Source: a bacterium (GTDB lineage: Bacteria; Bacillota; Clostridia; Oscillospirales; Oscillospiraceae). Taken from it: a stretch of DNA of 30,847 bases. Position 1 is the stretch's first letter. Each line of letters begins with the position of its first letter. The notes below the pieces were generated by a model. That model saw only the letters and a program-made list of their open reading frames with translations, did not search any database and was not told the DNA's origin. A program made the translations under genes and the position numbers. Location: the NCBI GenBank assembly GCA_004560375.1, contig SFVC01000026.1, positions 1 through 30,847 on the forward strand, given 5' to 3'. Of the stretch, positions 16,062 to 23,814 are shown piece after piece.

Positions 16062-18699
16062 AACCGGATCCCTCCCAGTCGAACAGGAGCCCGGTGTCCG
16101 CCTGCCGGAACGCGCGGTCGCGCAGGGTTTCGCAGCGGAACAGATACCAGCGGGCGGCCATATCCTCCGGCATCAGCCGCAACACCTTCGCGAACAACCG
16201 CATGGCGGGGGTGAACTCCCCCTGGCGGAACAGCCCCAGGGCATCCTCCCATAGGCGGGCGGACGTGCGCCACCGGCTTTGCCAGTCGGACGGACGGCAG
16301 GCGGGGTCTTCATAGATCTCCATCGTGCCGTCCCACCCCAGCGGCCGCAGATCCGCCCGTCCGGCGCGGCCGGTCTGCACCAGCGGCGCGCCGAAGTCCA
16401 GCACCCGCTCCAGCACGGCCTGATTCCGGCGCAGCTCTTTGGATACCGCGAAGGGATAGATCAGCCGCTCACATCCGAATACGCCCAGCTCCACCGTTTT
16501 CTCTAAAACAGCGGCCATCGCCGGCGTCCGGGCCTGCTCCAGCCGCTCCAGGCAGTCCAGGGCACAGTCCCGCGCCAGCTCCGCCCGGGGGAACAGCGCG
16601 GTCAGGGCGCGCAGACCCTCGTCATAGTCCACCAGCATACCGCCAGACTGCGATACCGGCTTTGCCGCCAGCCCGGCCAGCTGGTTCAGACTGACCCAGC
16701 TCACCGAGAACTCTCTGGGAATGAGAATGAGCAGGCCGCCCTCCACCGTGGTGTGATCTCCGGCATTGAGCTGGGTTACGCTTTGCCTGTGCAGCATACT
16801 CAGCAGACAATCCGGCACAAGGCGCGCATATGCGTCATTGATGCTTTGCAGCTCGTTAAACTGTATTTTTGTCTGGATGGACAGCTGGTTGAACACCCGC
16901 CCCACCTCGTAGAGCTCCGTATGGGGCATACCGTCCAGCCGCATCTGCCCTCCGCTGCCGCCGGTGTAAAACTCCTCCAGCCCCCGCTGTATTTCGTCCA
17001 GCGGCCTGAGCAGGCGCAGCGTAATCCAAACCAGCGCAAAAAACAGAATCGGGCAGGCGGCTAAAATCGGGAGCAGTCGCTGAAAAAACTCCGCCCGGCC
17101 GGACAGCATAACCTCCTCGTTTTGGGACACCGCCACGCAGCCGGTATGGCCGCCGGTGGAAAAGGTCTGCGCGTACAGGTACTGGTAACTGGTATCGGTT
17201 TGGATACGCTTCAATATGGCTTGCCCTTGCCGGAGGACCTGGGAGATGACGGACACATATTCCCTGGATTTTACATCTTCCAGCAGATACCCTTCCGGAA
17301 TTGCGCTGTCGGAGAGGATCACCGGGCCGTACCCGGTATCCCAATACACGCCCGCGTCGTACTCTTTCCCGTACCCCCCCATGGCCATGCCGACCTGACG
17401 CTCCATCCGGCCGACGGCGGTATCTACCGATTCACTGTCGGCGCGATCTCCGGTTGTGAGGGAGGCCGCCAAACTTCCGCCAATCAGGCGGAGCTTTTGA
17501 TAGGCCTCCTCCCGGATGGTTTCCTGAAACGAGCGGTACTGCACCGCGGTGACGCTTGTGAGGAGAATGACCGCCACCACGGCCTCGCACAGTAAAAGAC
17601 GGACGGACAGGCGGGGGGAGCGCAGAATCAGATAAACCGCCTCCACAAGGGCGGAGAGAAGCGCCCAACACACAAGGGCCGCCAGCCAGCCATGCTGGCA
17701 GATCATCGGCAGGGCCAGCAGTCCAAGGCGCAGCGTTCCCACGCTCCAGTCCTCCCCGTCGACGACGGCGCCATGCTCCGCGGCGCACAGGCCCACGATC
17801 CGGATGGCGCCGTCCGGGTTCAGGTAGGTGGTGTAAACCTTCAGCTCCCGGTACTGGAAGCCCGAGCTGCCGATCTCATGCCCGCCTTCCCGCCGGCGAA
17901 TGGACGTTCCATCCGGCAGAAGCTCAAAAATGTCCCCGCTGACGCTGTCGGAGAGAAAGCAGCGCGTCCCGCAGGTGGAGATATGCAGCGGCGTATGAGA
18001 CACACCCGCCAGCAGATCCCGCTGCCAGACGCCGTCCAGGTACTGCCCGACGGCTTTGTCCCGGCTGACCCAAATGTAGTGCGCGTCCTCCACATACTTG
18101 AGAAACAGGATGCGTTCACCCGGCAGGATCTCCTCAAATCGGGCGCGGCCTGTGGCGCTGTCCCAGTGGGCCAGATGCCCCCGGCCCTGTTTGTCCACCC
18201 CGGCCAGCTTGATGGAAAGGGCGCCGTCCGCGCCGGGGACGAGATAGATCTCCCGCCATTCAACCCCCGATGGAGCGCCATGCAGGGTTGTCAGCTCGGT
18301 CAGAACCTTTGTCCGCATCACCGCGTTGTTCAGGGAGAGGGAAACCAGCCGCTGGAGAGCCGCTCCGTCCTTTTCATAAGAGAGGATGGCGTAGACCGTT
18401 TCACCGTCTGACTCCAGGTACTGAAACGCCTGTCCGCTTTTTGTGTCCGCGTAGTTGAGCAGCGTTCCGGCATGGTCGATTCGGATCAGGCTGTTGCGGT
18501 TGCCGTTGGAGAGCACCATGAGCAGGGAATCCTCCAAGGCCAGCATGGAGTAGATATTGCCGTCCAGGGAGGGCATATAGGCGTCGGACTGCCATAGGCT
18601 GTATCCAAGACCCAGGGCCAGCGCGCAGATCAAAACGATCCCCTCCCGGAGCAGCAGGCGGCGTCGCTGACGCAGCCATGCGGACATGGTTTGTCTCAT
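16054..18699 (-). CDS. Membrane sensor with HAMP and degenerate adenylate-cyclase-like domain
   Basis: The 881-residue protein runs as follows: membrane helix about 20-36; a beta-rich extracellular region about 40-320; several membrane helices about 325-388; a second extracellular, Cache-like region about 390-540; a helix about 540-562; a HAMP-like linker about 563-615 (RPLDEIQRGLEEF); then a cyclase-type segment. Residues 621-650 (NDAYARLVPDCLL...SVTQLNAGDH) closely resemble the stretch before class III nucleotide cyclases. However, the metal-binding 'FxDIxxF' site reads LILIPREFS (657-665), so the first catalytic Asp is Pro. The later Asp motif reads DYDEG. This is probably a pseudocyclase. 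A TPR-like tail (815-865, LWEDALGLFRQGEF...RLMPEDMAARWYLFRC) matches the C-terminus usual for such cyclases. The start overlaps the previous stop (ATGA) with a strong SD. It may relay an outside signal to the particle; that is inference. Confidence 0.75.
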   Translation of the reverse strand: MRQTMSAWLRQRRRLLLREGIVLICALALGLGYSLWQSDAYMPSLDGNIYSMLALEDSLLMVLSNGNRNSLIRIDHAGTLLNYADTKSGQAFQYLESDGETVYAILSYEKDGAALQRLVSLSLNNAVMRTKVLTELTTLHGAPSGVEWREIYLVPGADGALSIKLAGVDKQGRGHLAHWDSATGRARFEEILPGERILFLKYVEDAHYIWVSRDKAVGQYLDGVWQRDLLAGVSHTPLHISTCGTRCFLSDSVSGDIFELLPDGTSIRRREGGHEIGSSGFQYRELKVYTTYLNPDGAIRIVGLCAAEHGAVVDGEDWSVGTLRLGLLALPMICQHGWLAALVCWALLSALVEAVYLILRSPRLSVRLLLCEAVVAVILLTSVTAVQYRSFQETIREEAYQKLRLIGGSLAASLTTGDRADSESVDTAVGRMERQVGMAMGGYGKEYDAGVYWDTGYGPVILSDSAIPEGYLLEDVKSREYVSVISQVLRQGQAILKRIQTDTSYQYLYAQTFSTGGHTGCVAVSQNEEVMLSGRAEFFQRLLPILAACPILFFALVWITLRLLRPLDEIQRGLEEFYTGGSGGQMRLDGMPHTELYEVGRVFNQLSIQTKIQFNELQSINDAYARLVPDCLLSMLHRQSVTQLNAGDHTTVEGGLLILIPREFSVSWVSLNQLAGLAAKPVSQSGGMLVDYDEGLRALTALFPRAELARDCALDCLERLEQARTPAMAAVLEKTVELGVFGCERLIYPFAVSKELRRNQAVLERVLDFGAPLVQTGRAGRADLRPLGWDGTMEIYEDPACRPSDWQSRWRTSARLWEDALGLFRQGEFTPAMRLFAKVLRLMPEDMAARWYLFRCETLRDRAFRQADTGLLFDWEGSGYE

Positions 18700-19541
18700 T
18701 CACCTCCCTCCTTGCTTCGTAAATCCTGGTCGCCGACTTGGGGCATTCCCGGCCAGATGGCGTCCTTTCCGCCGTTGCGCTGACGGTATGCCGACACAAG
18801 GGACAGGAGCGCGGCGATCAGGAGCACGGCGGCCAGTATACGCAGAATATGGCTGCCATAGCGGGACAGCCTGCGGTGAACCCGCAGCAGACAGGAGCGC
18901 AAAACCGACCTGATACGGGGCAGGTCGTCCGGGATGGCGGCCACATCCCGCTGGAGCTGTCCCCAGCTGGCGTAGTCCCGCTCTTTTTGCCGGCGGCGCA
19001 GCAGCCGAAGCTCCTCCGGCAGCTGCCGGAACAGCCCCTTCCCCGATTGTGGCGTCAGCACTTCGCAGATCACCGCGGCTACGGCGCAGACGGCCTCCCG
19101 TTCCCCGATGCCAGGTTCCCAGTCCCTCAGATCCGGGAGATATTGCAGGTGTGCGGATGTGCCGTCAATGGCCAGATTTTCCGTATTGGCGGAGAGCGCC
19201 GTGAAACAGGGGGGCAGTTTCCGCTTCATCTCCACCTGCTGTTCCAGCAGGGACAGGCAGACGTCCCGCCGCTGTCCAAGGGAGGGCGCTCGCTCGTAAA
19301 GCCATTGACGCAGCGAAATTCCCTCGTACCAGGGCAGCAGCAGCTCCAAAGCGCCGTTTTCCAAGCGAACCGGGATGCACTGATCCAGCGCGTCCAGGAT
19401 CTCACGCTGGCAGGTTTCGGATTTGATGCAGAGCTTCACCCGGTACGTACCGTCCGGCTCCCGGCAGAGCTCCCCGCGGCCGGTTTGGCTCTCACGGGCC
19501 AGCCGGATCGTTTGCAGGCGGTCAAAGGGCGCCATCCGCAT
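18696..19541 (-). CDS. Kinase-like protein with C-terminal membrane helix
   Basis: The 281-residue protein starts at ATG 19541, nine bases after GGAGG inside the preceding gene. A longer upstream start would have no ribosome site. The soluble part (about 1-225) has a pattern like a reduced protein-kinase fold: strands with YRVKLCIK, a hinge-like LLLPWYEGISLRQWLYE, then a putative catalytic loop ALSANTENLAIDG, which keeps the Asn-Ile/Leu-Asp end but lacks the HRD aspartate, and PDL in place of DFG. It is therefore likely a pseudokinase. One membrane helix follows at about 235-255 (ILRILAAVLLIAALLSLVS) with a short outer tail. This layout recalls EssB/YukC of type VII secretion. Identity by fold is my inference and needs structural comparison. 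It is translationally coupled to the sensor gene. Confidence 0.6.
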   Translation of the reverse strand: MRMAPFDRLQTIRLARESQTGRGELCREPDGTYRVKLCIKSETCQREILDALDQCIPVRLENGALELLLPWYEGISLRQWLYERAPSLGQRRDVCLSLLEQQVEMKRKLPPCFTALSANTENLAIDGTSAHLQYLPDLRDWEPGIGEREAVCAVAAVICEVLTPQSGKGLFRQLPEELRLLRRRQKERDYASWGQLQRDVAAIPDDLPRIRSVLRSCLLRVHRRLSRYGSHILRILAAVLLIAALLSLVSAYRQRNGGKDAIWPGMPQVGDQDLRSKEGGE

Positions 19542-21300
19542 ATTCGGCGACCTCCATGTGCGCCCACACAATGACAAAAGCGTTCACCCTTGTCTCCGGC
19601 ATATCCTTGACCTGGGCGCAAATCTGATACAAACCGTCCTTCTGGGGGGCGGTATAGATACCGTTAGGCGTAATCAGGCCGGACTGCTTATCGGGGATCA
19701 GGAAGTCGCAGGGCGAGCCTGCCCCTCCCGCAAACACGGGCATGAAGTTGACGGTGGCACCGGGTTCTGTGTGGATCACGTCCGGCTCCAGCCGCAGCAG
19801 GGTTCCGGCCGGAAGGCTGTGGGCGATCTGCTCCTGCGTGCGCCAGGCAAACCAGCGCAGCCGGAGGGAGGTCTGGCGCAGTTCGCCTTTCAGCCGGATA
19901 GCCAGTTCAAACGTCCCTTTTTCCGGGTGAATCCGCACACCCCGGTCAAAGCCGCAGTCATAAGTGCCGCTGGCCTGGGAGAACAGGGATGCGTCGCCCA
20001 GCAGAAGATCGGTATAATTCCTGTCAATGCCCACCGCAGGATAGAGATTCTCAATGCCAAACTCCACAAACACTGTGCCCGGGCCAAGTTCATGGGCGAT
20101 TTCGTCTGAACAGAGAATATTTCCCTCCTGCAGGTGCAGTCCGGCGGTGAGCGTAACGATACCGGTGGCCATGCGCCTGTGATCTTCCGAAGGAGCCTCG
20201 GCTGGCGGGGGATTGGCGGCGGTGTTCTCCCGGCCCCCCGCTTCAGGGGCGGCCGGGAAAAAGGCTCCGCAATACCGCAGCCGCTCTTTTAAATAAGGGA
20301 GCACCGCCCGGCGGTTCCTGGACAAGGGGAAAATACTGTCCAGCAAAACCTGATCCCCATAGCGGAGCAGCCGCACTCCGGCGATGGGAACGCCTTCATC
20401 CGAATCGCTGTTCCACAGATCCTGCGGGTCTTGGGCAAGCAGGCGGGTTTCCAAAGCGGCAAGCGGATCGCCGGCGGTGACCGGAAATTCCTCCTGAAAA
20501 CGATGCCGCGCCCGCAGCGGAACACCCCGTTTTTCCAGCAAAAACCCACGTTCAGGCAAAGACAGCAGAACAGCCTGCGCGGTAGTATCAAGAGCGCCGG
20601 TCAAGACAAGCTCCGTTTCGCCCGGTTCCAGCCGCAGGGTCTGGTCAAAGCAAAGCGGCCGGTCGCCATTTGCCGGCCTCCATCCGGGCAGCTCCGGGAA
20701 ATAATGCAGCCCGATCTCCAAGCGTTCCGGGCAAAAGCTCTCGATCTTCAATTTGAGCTGAACCAGTCCCCGGGCCGGCAGGATTCTGGGGATCACCTGC
20801 CGGATACGCAGGTCGGTATCCTCAAACAAAACCACATCGGAAAATAACGCCCGATCTCCGGCAGCCTCCGGCAGAGTCCGCAGATCGGTCAGCCGGAAGG
20901 AAAAGCGCTCCCGCGCCACGGCGTATTCCCGCACCTCCTCCCCCTCACCGGATACAAACATGGGCTCGGTCAATTCCTCGCGGTAGGTCAGCCAGAGGAT
21001 GGCGGTTTCGCCACACAGGGCGTCGAAGCCCTGCAGCGTTCGAATACGGCAGATGGCCGGCTCGTCCACAATCAGCCAGCGCCCGCGCCCATCCACGGCA
21101 AAGCCGGGAGACACCAGCAGAGAGTCCCCGTCGATGCGCTGGGCCTCCAGCCCGAGGGCCACGCCGGTTCCCCAATCCCAACGGCTGAGAAATGCCAGTT
21201 TTTTCTCAGCGTACTCCTGATCCCGGATAAAGTCAACGGCACGCATACGTTTGTGGGGGAAATAGCGGTTTTTGGAGAAGGGGTATGGCTGCGGCGTCAT
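19522..21300 (-). CDS. Large eCIS-associated protein with C-terminal Ig-like end
   Basis: This 592-residue protein heads the cluster. Its N-terminus (FSKNRYFPHKRMRAVDFIRDQEYAEKKL..., split here) followed by WGTGVALGLEAQRI and VSPGFAVDGRGRWLI resembles a conserved domain of eCIS-associated proteins whose usual wording is about 'RYF..G..L.a.DF..EQ.Y...K.......HG.GVV.GL'. The middle is beta-rich with no family I recognise. The C-terminus (about 510-592) reads like a bacterial Ig-like domain: PGATVNFMPVFAGG, then GLITPNGIYTAPQKDGLYQIC. The start ATG has AAGGAGG eight bases upstream. No signal peptide or membrane helix is evident. It may be an outer or baseplate-linked structural protein; there is no fibre gene elsewhere, so a fibre-like role is possible but unproven. 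Confidence 0.65.
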   Translation of the reverse strand: MTPQPYPFSKNRYFPHKRMRAVDFIRDQEYAEKKLAFLSRWDWGTGVALGLEAQRIDGDSLLVSPGFAVDGRGRWLIVDEPAICRIRTLQGFDALCGETAILWLTYREELTEPMFVSGEGEEVREYAVARERFSFRLTDLRTLPEAAGDRALFSDVVLFEDTDLRIRQVIPRILPARGLVQLKLKIESFCPERLEIGLHYFPELPGWRPANGDRPLCFDQTLRLEPGETELVLTGALDTTAQAVLLSLPERGFLLEKRGVPLRARHRFQEEFPVTAGDPLAALETRLLAQDPQDLWNSDSDEGVPIAGVRLLRYGDQVLLDSIFPLSRNRRAVLPYLKERLRYCGAFFPAAPEAGGRENTAANPPPAEAPSEDHRRMATGIVTLTAGLHLQEGNILCSDEIAHELGPGTVFVEFGIENLYPAVGIDRNYTDLLLGDASLFSQASGTYDCGFDRGVRIHPEKGTFELAIRLKGELRQTSLRLRWFAWRTQEQIAHSLPAGTLLRLEPDVIHTEPGATVNFMPVFAGGAGSPCDFLIPDKQSGLITPNGIYTAPQKDGLYQICAQVKDMPETRVNAFVIVWAHMEVAEYADGAL

Positions 21301-21460
21301 GGAAGGAACCTCCTTGCGTAGAAATCGGGAGCATGATCCATATTACAATGATCTGCCGTGCCAAAGCACGGCCGTTCGATGGGGAAAAGGATGGTTTATT
21401 GCCGTTCTCTCGCGCGTTTGCTTATCGAAGGCCGGGGAGTACTATGTTTATGGTACAAGC

Positions 21461-21489
21461 ATTAAAAAATACCGGTATTCCGGCATCAA
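21461..21489 (-). promoter_or_regulatory. Putative eCIS promoter with palindrome in the spacer
   Basis: On the minus strand TTGATG (-35) is separated by 17 bases from TTTAAT (-10). The spacer contains a perfect 12-bp palindrome, AATACCGGTATT (21469-21480), which could be an operator. This would leave a leader of about 150 bases before the first eCIS gene. The match to consensus is only moderate. Confidence 0.4.
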
Positions 21490-21809
21490 ATTTTAGATCC
21501 CATTGCCGGGCCGCCGGCAGACCCCGCCGCTCACCAGCCTGTCAGAACGCTTGCCATGCAGGAAAAGACCTGGGAAGATGTGGAAGTGCGCCTGTGAGGG
21601 GACAGTAGGCAAACCGGAAGGGCGCACAGCGGCATTTTTTTGCGGGACTCAAACGAGGCTGTCATGCTCCACGTTTTCCCCGAAAACGGCCTGCTTTTTT
21701 GGGGATGTACCCTGAAACAGGGGGCTAAATTGCCGGCTACTTGCCGATCACTGAACAGATGCCCCAAAGAGATTTCTGATCTTGTACTGATGTTTGCTGA
21801 TTTTGTCAC

Positions 21810-21838
21810 TTGCAAAAAATGCAATACTGTGATATCAT
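21810..21838 (+). promoter_or_regulatory. opp promoter (sigma-A type, extended -10)
   Basis: TTGCAA (21810-21815), a 17-base spacer and TATCAT (21833-21838) preceded by TGA, an extended -10. A second candidate, TTGCAT (21841-21846), 16 bases, TATTTT (21863-21868), lies just downstream. Both would give a short leader before the oppA start at 21911. Confidence 0.65.
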
Positions 21839-21910
21839 ACTTGCATCACTTTAGTACAGTGCTATTTTAATGTCCTAATGTGATAGAATCAGAAAGGATG
21901 CGGATATAGA

Positions 21911-23599
21911 ATGAAAAAGACCATCTCTATGCTGCTGGCGGCGCTGATGCTGTTCAGTCTGGCCGCCTGCGGCGGCGACAAGCCCGGCGCCTCCAACGCC
22001 CCCGGCCAGGGCGGTGACGGCGGCAAGTACCTGAATGTCATGCTGTCCACCAACGTCATGTCCCTGGACACCAATCTGGCCACCGACGGCGACTCCTTCG
22101 AGGTCATCGCCGACTGCATCGACGGCCTGATGCAGATGGACGCCGACGGCGCGGCCGTCCCCGCCATCGCCGAGAAGTACGACCTGTCCGACGACGGCCT
22201 GACCTACACCTTCCACCTGCGGGACGCCAAGTGGGCCAACGGCGACCCCGTCACCGCCAACGACTTCGTGTTCGCCTGGCGGCTGGGCGCCAAGACCAAC
22301 ACTGAGTACAACTATATGTTCTGCGACGGCGTGGGCAACGTGAAGAACGCCGACGCCATCGCCGCCGGCGAGGCCGAGCCCGAGACCCTGGGCATCAGCG
22401 CCCCGGACGACAAGACCGTAGTGGTGGAGCTCACCGCCCCTGTCTCCTACTTCCCCTCCCTGATGTACTTCCCCGCCTTCTACCCCATCAATGAGAAGTT
22501 CTACTCCGGCCTGGAGGCGGGCACCTACGGCACCAGCCCCGAGACCTACCTGTCCAACGGCGCCTTCGTGCTGGAGAGCTACACCCCCGGCACCGCCAGC
22601 CTGTCCCTGAAGAAGAACGATACCTACTGGGACGCCGGCCGTGTGAAGCTGGCCGGCATCAACTACCAGGTGGTGGGTTCCTCCGACAACGCCCTCACCG
22701 CGTTTAAGAGCAACACCCTGGATCTGGTGACCATCAACGGCAGCCAGGTGGCCTCCGCCGAGGAGGACTCCGCCCTGTCCAGCAAGCTGAAGGTCACCGG
22801 CGCCGGCTATATGTGGTACCTCACCTTCAGCCAGACCGACAAGAACGCCCAGGGCGGTATGCTGGCCAACGCCAACCTGCGTCTGGCCATCTCCAACGCC
22901 ATCGACCGGGAGAGCCTGGTGGACAACTACGTGATGGACGGCTCCCTGGCCACCTACACCGCCGTGCCTCCCCAGTTCGCCGCCAGCGCCACCTCCGGCG
23001 AGGATTTCTCCGCCGACCAGAAGAAGTTTGCCGACTACTGCTCCTTCGACGTGGCCAAGGCCCAGGGATACCTTGAGACCGCCAAGTCCGAGCTGGGCGT
23101 GGACAGCTTCGAGTTCACCGTGATCTACGGCAACAACGAGGGCGACGAGGTGGCCAAGGTGGCCCAGGCCATCAAGAGCCAGGTGGAGGAGAACCTCCCC
23201 GGCGTGACCCTGAACCTCCAGCCCATGACCAAGGCCGAGCGTCTGGACAAGATGCAGAACGACAACTACGACGTGGCGCTCACCCGCTGGGGCCCCGACT
23301 ATGCCGACCCCATGACCTACATGGGGATGTGGGTGACCAACAACGCCAACAACTACGGCTTCTGGAGCAATGCCGAGTATGACCAGATCATCAAAGACTG
23401 CACCACCGGCGCCTACGTCTCCGACTATGACGCCCGCTGGGCCGCCCTGTACGAGGGCGAGGAGCTGGTGATGAAGGAGGCCGTTATCGCCCCCCTGTAC
23501 ACCAAGTCCAATGCCAACCTCATCGCCGACGGCGTGTCCGGCATCGAGTTCCACCCCGTCGCCCTGAACCGGGTTTATAAGTCCGTCACCCTGGGCTGA
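21911..23599 (+). CDS. oppA: Oligopeptide-binding lipoprotein
   Basis: The 562-residue protein is a family 5 extracellular solute-binding protein (OppA/DppE class). It begins with a lipoprotein signal, MKKTISMLLAALMLFSLAAC, with the lipobox cysteine at residue 20. Typical motifs follow: SLDTNLATDGDSFEV near the start, YTFHLRDAKWANGDPVTANDFVF (here shortened), and later WGPDYADPMTYMGMW with YGFWSNAEYDQII. It captures peptides outside the membrane and delivers them to the permease encoded downstream. AAAGGA lies about 12 bases before the ATG. A strong preference for C-ending codons suggests high expression and contrasts with the eCIS genes. Confidence 0.95.
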   Translation: MKKTISMLLAALMLFSLAACGGDKPGASNAPGQGGDGGKYLNVMLSTNVMSLDTNLATDGDSFEVIADCIDGLMQMDADGAAVPAIAEKYDLSDDGLTYTFHLRDAKWANGDPVTANDFVFAWRLGAKTNTEYNYMFCDGVGNVKNADAIAAGEAEPETLGISAPDDKTVVVELTAPVSYFPSLMYFPAFYPINEKFYSGLEAGTYGTSPETYLSNGAFVLESYTPGTASLSLKKNDTYWDAGRVKLAGINYQVVGSSDNALTAFKSNTLDLVTINGSQVASAEEDSALSSKLKVTGAGYMWYLTFSQTDKNAQGGMLANANLRLAISNAIDRESLVDNYVMDGSLATYTAVPPQFAASATSGEDFSADQKKFADYCSFDVAKAQGYLETAKSELGVDSFEFTVIYGNNEGDEVAKVAQAIKSQVEENLPGVTLNLQPMTKAERLDKMQNDNYDVALTRWGPDYADPMTYMGMWVTNNANNYGFWSNAEYDQIIKDCTTGAYVSDYDARWAALYEGEELVMKEAVIAPLYTKSNANLIADGVSGIEFHPVALNRVYKSVTLG

Positions 23600-23620
23600 C
23601 ACAAAACAGGTTGTATTTGT

Positions 23621-23651
23621 GGGGAGCGGCCCTTTTTGAGAGCCGCTCCCC
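23621..23651 (+). terminator. Hairpin between oppA and oppB
   Basis: A 10-bp stem (23621-23630 with 23642-23651) with an 11-base loop is followed by GCTCTTTTC. Its position just after oppA suggests partial termination or 3'-end protection, giving more binding protein than permease, as is common in opp operons. Confidence 0.6.
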
Positions 23652-23682
23652 GCTCTTTTCGCCGCGGCCGGTCAGAATTGCC

Positions 23683-23757
23683 GTAGGGGAGGGCCTTGGC
23701 CCGCCCGGGAGGTTCTGCGCTCCTCGCCGGGAAGGGAGGGGCAAGCCCCTCCCCTAC
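23683..23757. repeat. Palindromic intergenic repeat (REP/MITE-like)
   Basis: Outer arms of 16 bases (23683-23698 and 23742-23757) pair with one mismatch and begin and end with GTAGGGG/CCCCTAC. Repeats of this general form are, to my knowledge, scattered between genes in Oscillospiraceae genomes. It interrupts the oppA-oppB gap. Confidence 0.65.
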
Positions 23758-23814
23758 TGTGATTTTTACGGCGGCAGACACAGACCATACTTAGAGTTAT
23801 GTGGGGTAATGCTT

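Larger units (their letters stand above)
21301..21910. other. Divergent intergenic region between the eCIS cluster and opp
   Basis: About 610 bases without a supported gene. It holds the putative eCIS promoter (minus), a small 6-bp hairpin (21356-21371), a weak hairpin followed by T residues (21672-21698) and the opp promoter. The short open frames in it have no ribosome site or recognisable product. Confidence 0.6.

Noticed and set aside
114..21300. Prophage rather than eCIS
   Set aside because: There are no capsid, portal, terminase, lysis or integrase genes in the cluster, while the AAA+ ATPase, DUF4255, DUF6760-like and DUF4157 genes are eCIS markers.
21875..23602. 575-codon minus-strand frame opposite oppA
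   Set aside because: Its low-complexity Gly/Val/His/Gln translation comes from the strong third-position C bias of oppA; similar antisense frames lie opposite oppC, oppD and oppF.
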